Origin: [Ruminococcus] lactaris ATCC 29176
Lineage (GTDB): Bacteria; Bacillota; Clostridia; Lachnospirales; Lachnospiraceae
Length of the DNA: 64,000 nt
Direction: 5' to 3'
Assembly: GCF_025152405.1 (NCBI RefSeq)
Contig: NZ_CP102292.1
Span: 1,178,001 to 1,242,000 of the forward strand
The first letter of the stretch is position 1. Each line of letters begins with the position of its first letter. The translations under genes were made by a program, and so were the position numbers. The notes under the pieces were generated by a model, which ran no database searches, was not told the DNA's origin, and saw only the letters and a list, made by a program, of their open reading frames with translations. This document shows, in pieces, positions 61,671 to 64,000 of the stretch.

Positions 61671-62001
61671 TTCTACTTCTTATTGAAATTTCGTATTGTT
61701 GAGAGAAAATGTCCCGGTGCAAGGAACGCTTTCTGATTTGAAAAGCCTAATATCCGCACTTGCTGTTGCGTGAGCAGTGCATTGACAGGGAGCGTTCCGA
61801 AGACACTTTGCCCAACTTGTTAAGGAACGTAAACAGGAGTGCCACTGCACGACTGTTTCCACGTTTCTGTTACAAGTTGTCAACGGGCTGAGGTAAAGCG
61901 GGTCCTGCACTGCGATGCAGCAACAAGTGCGGATATGGACGCTCTTCTGTCAAAAAACTCCTTGCTGCCTGTATATTTTCTCTTCAACAACTACAAATTT
62001 A

Positions 62002-63990
62002 TTAATGTCTGTTCCGATACTGAACCGGCGTGATATTGTACATCTTCTTAAAGATCCGGTTAAAATGTTCTACATTCTGATATCCGACAGATTCTGCGAT
62101 GCTTTCTACAGTAGCACTGCTGCTCTTGAGCATTGCACGTGCCTTTTTCATTCTGACCTGCTTAAGAATATCCCCGAAAGTCAGTCCGGATTTCTCTTTA
62201 ATATATTTAGAGAGATACGGTTTGGAAAGGAAAAACTTTTCTGAAAGGTCATCCAAAGTCACATCTTTATAATTTGCGTAGATGTAGTTGGTGATTTCTA
62301 AAAGTCTTTCATCTTTGCAGGACTGGGATTCGGCAATTTCCGGCAATTTATTTACGGCGACTACCAGAGCCTGGATGGATGCTTTAATAATGTCGGCATC
62401 AATTCCGACTCCCCAGTATTTCTTTTTATTACAGATAACACCAACGTAAGCAACTGCACGGGAAGAAGATCCTTTTGTAAGAGAATGTTCTTCATAAAAA
62501 GCAAGTTCGTAACTGATGCCAAAGTAATGCTTGATCGCATTGCTTACTGCATCCAGGCGTCCGTTTCCAACACCTGTGATCTTGTGGTTATTGTCATTCT
62601 GATGGATCGTTGCTTCTGCTACGATACCATCTTCCTGCTTAAAGTGGCATTCGTCCACACTGAAGATTGGTTTTGCACTGATATAATGATCCTCAAAAAT
62701 ACGATATACAACATCCGGTGTCAGTTCCTGATGAGCCTTGTCAGAAACATCTTTTACCATGTATCCGACTTCTTCTCTCATCTTCTCCGGCAGGCTGATA
62801 CCAAAGCTCTGCTTCAGAATATAGTTTACGCCACCTTTTCCTGACTGGCTGTTGATACGGATAACATCCGAATCATATCTTCTTCCAACATCCTGTGGGT
62901 CAATCGGAAGATATGGAACTGTCCATGTCTTGCAGTCATGTTCTTCTCTCCATGCCATGCCCTTTGCAATCGCATCCTGATGGGAACCTGAGAACGCAGT
63001 AAATACAAGGTCACCTGCATATGGCTGACGAGGAGAAACTTTCATTCTTGTAACACGCTCATATACTTCGCAGATCTCACTCATATTGGAAAAATCAAGA
63101 TTTGGATTTACTCCCTGTGAGAACATGTTCATGGCAAGAGTAATGATATCTACGTTTCCGGTTCTCTCACCGTTTCCAAACAATGTTCCCTCAATCTTAT
63201 CTGCTCCGGCAAGGATTCCAAGTTCTGCATCTGATACACCTGATCCTCTGTCATTATGTGGATGAAGGGAAAGGATTACGTTTTCGCGGTGTAATAAATG
63301 TTTGTTGAAATACTCTACCTGACTGGCAAATACATGCGGCATTGCATTTTCTACCGTTGTAGGAAGATTGATGATCGCTTTGTTGTCAGCAGTTGGCTGC
63401 CATATATCAAGGACAGCGTTGCAGACATCCAATGCATAGTCAACTTCTGTTCCCTGGAAACTTTCCGGACTGTACTGGAAAGTGAAGTTTCCTTCTGTTT
63501 CCTCGGCAAGCTTCTTTAATAATGTAGCTCCATCAATGGCAATCTGCTTAATTTGCTCTTTATCTTTGCGGAATACCTGTTCACGCTGTGCTACAGAAGT
63601 TGAATTGTATACATGGATGATCGCATGTGGAGCACCCTTTACAGCTTCAAAAGTTTTTTTGATGATATGTTCTCTTGCCTGAGTCAGAACCTGAATCGTA
63701 ACGTCATCAGGAATCATATTCTGCTCGATCAATGTTCTAAGAAACTGATACTCTGTCTCAGATGCTGCAGGAAATCCTACCTCGATCATTTTAAATCCAA
63801 CATCTACGAGGAGCTGGAAAAACTCCAGTTTTTCATCCAGGCTCATTGGTTCGATCAGTGCCTGGTTTCCATCCCGCAGATCCACACTGCACCAGATCGG
63901 TGCTTTATCAATAGAATCTTTTTTTACCCAGTCATAACATGGCTCTGGCGGCATAAAATAAGTCTTTTCGTATTTTTTCCAGTTTTCCAT
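62002..63990 (-). CDS. leuA: 2-isopropylmalate synthase fused to an AraC-type DNA-binding domain
   Basis: 662 residues. Residues 30-400 are the HMGL-like catalytic barrel of the type 2 (TIGR00970-like) synthase: [13 protein letters not shown] (37-49), HPHNDRG (243-249, metal His) and [10 protein letters not shown] (272-281). Residues about 440-550 are the LeuA allosteric (leucine-binding) domain. Residues 560-662 are an AraC/XylS domain with two HTH motifs ([20 protein letters not shown] and [20 protein letters not shown]) ending TPVQYRNRH. The enzyme makes 2-isopropylmalate from acetyl-CoA and 2-ketoisovalerate. The fusion suggests leucine-sensitive transcription control, which is inference. 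The start sits 10 nt from the window edge; its ribosome site is not clear. Confidence 0.93.
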   Translation of the reverse strand: MENWKKYEKTYFMPPEPCYDWVKKDSIDKAPIWCSVDLRDGNQALIEPMSLDEKLEFFQLLVDVGFKMIEVGFPAASETEYQFLRTLIEQNMIPDDVTIQVLTQAREHIIKKTFEAVKGAPHAIIHVYNSTSVAQREQVFRKDKEQIKQIAIDGATLLKKLAEETEGNFTFQYSPESFQGTEVDYALDVCNAVLDIWQPTADNKAIINLPTTVENAMPHVFASQVEYFNKHLLHRENVILSLHPHNDRGSGVSDAELGILAGADKIEGTLFGNGERTGNVDIITLAMNMFSQGVNPNLDFSNMSEICEVYERVTRMKVSPRQPYAGDLVFTAFSGSHQDAIAKGMAWREEHDCKTWTVPYLPIDPQDVGRRYDSDVIRINSQSGKGGVNYILKQSFGISLPEKMREEVGYMVKDVSDKAHQELTPDVVYRIFEDHYISAKPIFSVDECHFKQEDGIVAEATIHQNDNNHKITGVGNGRLDAVSNAIKHYFGISYELAFYEEHSLTKGSSSRAVAYVGVICNKKKYWGVGIDADIIKASIQALVVAVNKLPEIAESQSCKDERLLEITNYIYANYKDVTLDDLSEKFFLSKPYLSKYIKEKSGLTFGDILKQVRMKKARAMLKSSSATVESIAESVGYQNVEHFNRIFKKMYNITPVQYRNRH

Positions 63991-64000
63991 AGTCGTACAC

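Larger units (their letters stand above)
61045..62000. repeat. Foldback repeat, copy B, carrying a nested insertion
   Basis: 956 bp; without the 195-bp insertion and its 5-bp duplication it is 756 bp, matching copy A. The ends are AAATTTGTATTTGTTGG (left, 61045) and AAATTTGTAGTTGTTG (other strand, right end 62000). The arms are 61045-61351 and 61686-62000. It closely follows copy A throughout, with scattered substitutions. The right end sits 1 nt from the leuA stop codon; the left end is upstream of the decarboxylase promoter. The 76-codon frame of copy A recurs (61680-61910, minus) with three changed residues. Confidence 0.85.

Noticed and set aside
1-64000. CRISPR arrays, tRNA, rRNA, prophage genes or transposases
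   Set aside because: Reading through the window I found no regularly spaced repeats, no tRNA cloverleaf and no phage or transposase motif; the only repeats are the foldback pair, its nested insertion and short tandem repeats.

Overview
The window looks like chromosome from a spore-forming member of the Lachnospiraceae (Clostridium cluster XIVa). The evidence is an alpha/beta small acid-soluble spore protein, a GerW-family protein, a YlbJ-like sporulation membrane protein, RecU, a six-gene Rnf complex, a Na+-translocating decarboxylase cluster, a short HisG paired with HisZ, and moderate-GC genes with strong GGAGG ribosome sites and TTGNNN-17-TATAAT promoters. The genus cannot be fixed from the sequence alone. 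Almost all genes lie on the minus strand; the clear plus-strand genes are ylbJ, rpmB and apbE. No rRNA, tRNA, CRISPR array, prophage or transposase gene was seen.

Layout. 1-2.8 kb: RNase E/G (partial), a DUF2344 protein and a radical SAM enzyme in one operon. 2.9-9.1 kb: an accessory cassette with a strong promoter, a small secreted protein, an internal terminator, a lipoprotein, an ABC ATPase, a large duplicated permease and a second lipoprotein. 9.4-15.2 kb: a small membrane protein, then the histidine operon hisZ-hisG-hisD-hisB-hisIE, whose last gene carries a degenerate HisF-like domain. 15.2-23 kb: RecU, RNA-modification enzymes (RluA, RsuA/RluB and RsmF types), an SDR, a YgiQ radical SAM protein and an M23 peptidase. 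23-31 kb: ylbJ, a coiled-coil protein, coaD, rsmD, a spore protein, recG, yloV/asp23 and rpmB. 31-41.7 kb: a sporulation/cell-wall operon (U32 peptidase, FtsW/RodA, PBP, DUF2953, GerW), zapA, ruvAB, then Gx and NusG-II membrane proteins. 41.9-48.7 kb: apbE and rnfCDGEAB. 48.9-55.5 kb: S1 protein, ispH, cmk, a BaiN-like flavoprotein, an RpiR regulator and an M24 aminopeptidase. 55.7-60.9 kb: a five-gene biotin-dependent carboxyltransferase/Na+ pump cluster. 62-64 kb: a 2-isopropylmalate synthase fused to an AraC-type DNA-binding domain.

Two large related foldback repeats (about 760 bp each without insertion) lie at 42882-43641 and 61045-62000. Each has AAATTTGT-type ends, two roughly 310-bp inverted arms and a central hairpin that forms a strong intrinsic terminator for minus-strand transcripts. 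Both abut or overlap stop codons of neighbouring operons. The second copy carries a nested 195-bp MITE-like insertion with terminal inverted repeats and a 5-bp target duplication, and the first copy preserves the empty site.

How the parts fit: Rnf (ferredoxin:NAD+ oxidoreductase, ion pumping), ApbE (flavin attachment for RnfG/RnfD) and the decarboxylase pump point to an anaerobe that couples fermentation to ion gradients. The most unusual items are the LeuA-AraC fusion, the foldback elements with the nested insertion, the small-secreted-protein/ABC cassette, the dead HisF domain on HisIE, and the decarboxylase cluster that has both an OadA-type and an acyl-CoA-type carboxyltransferase.
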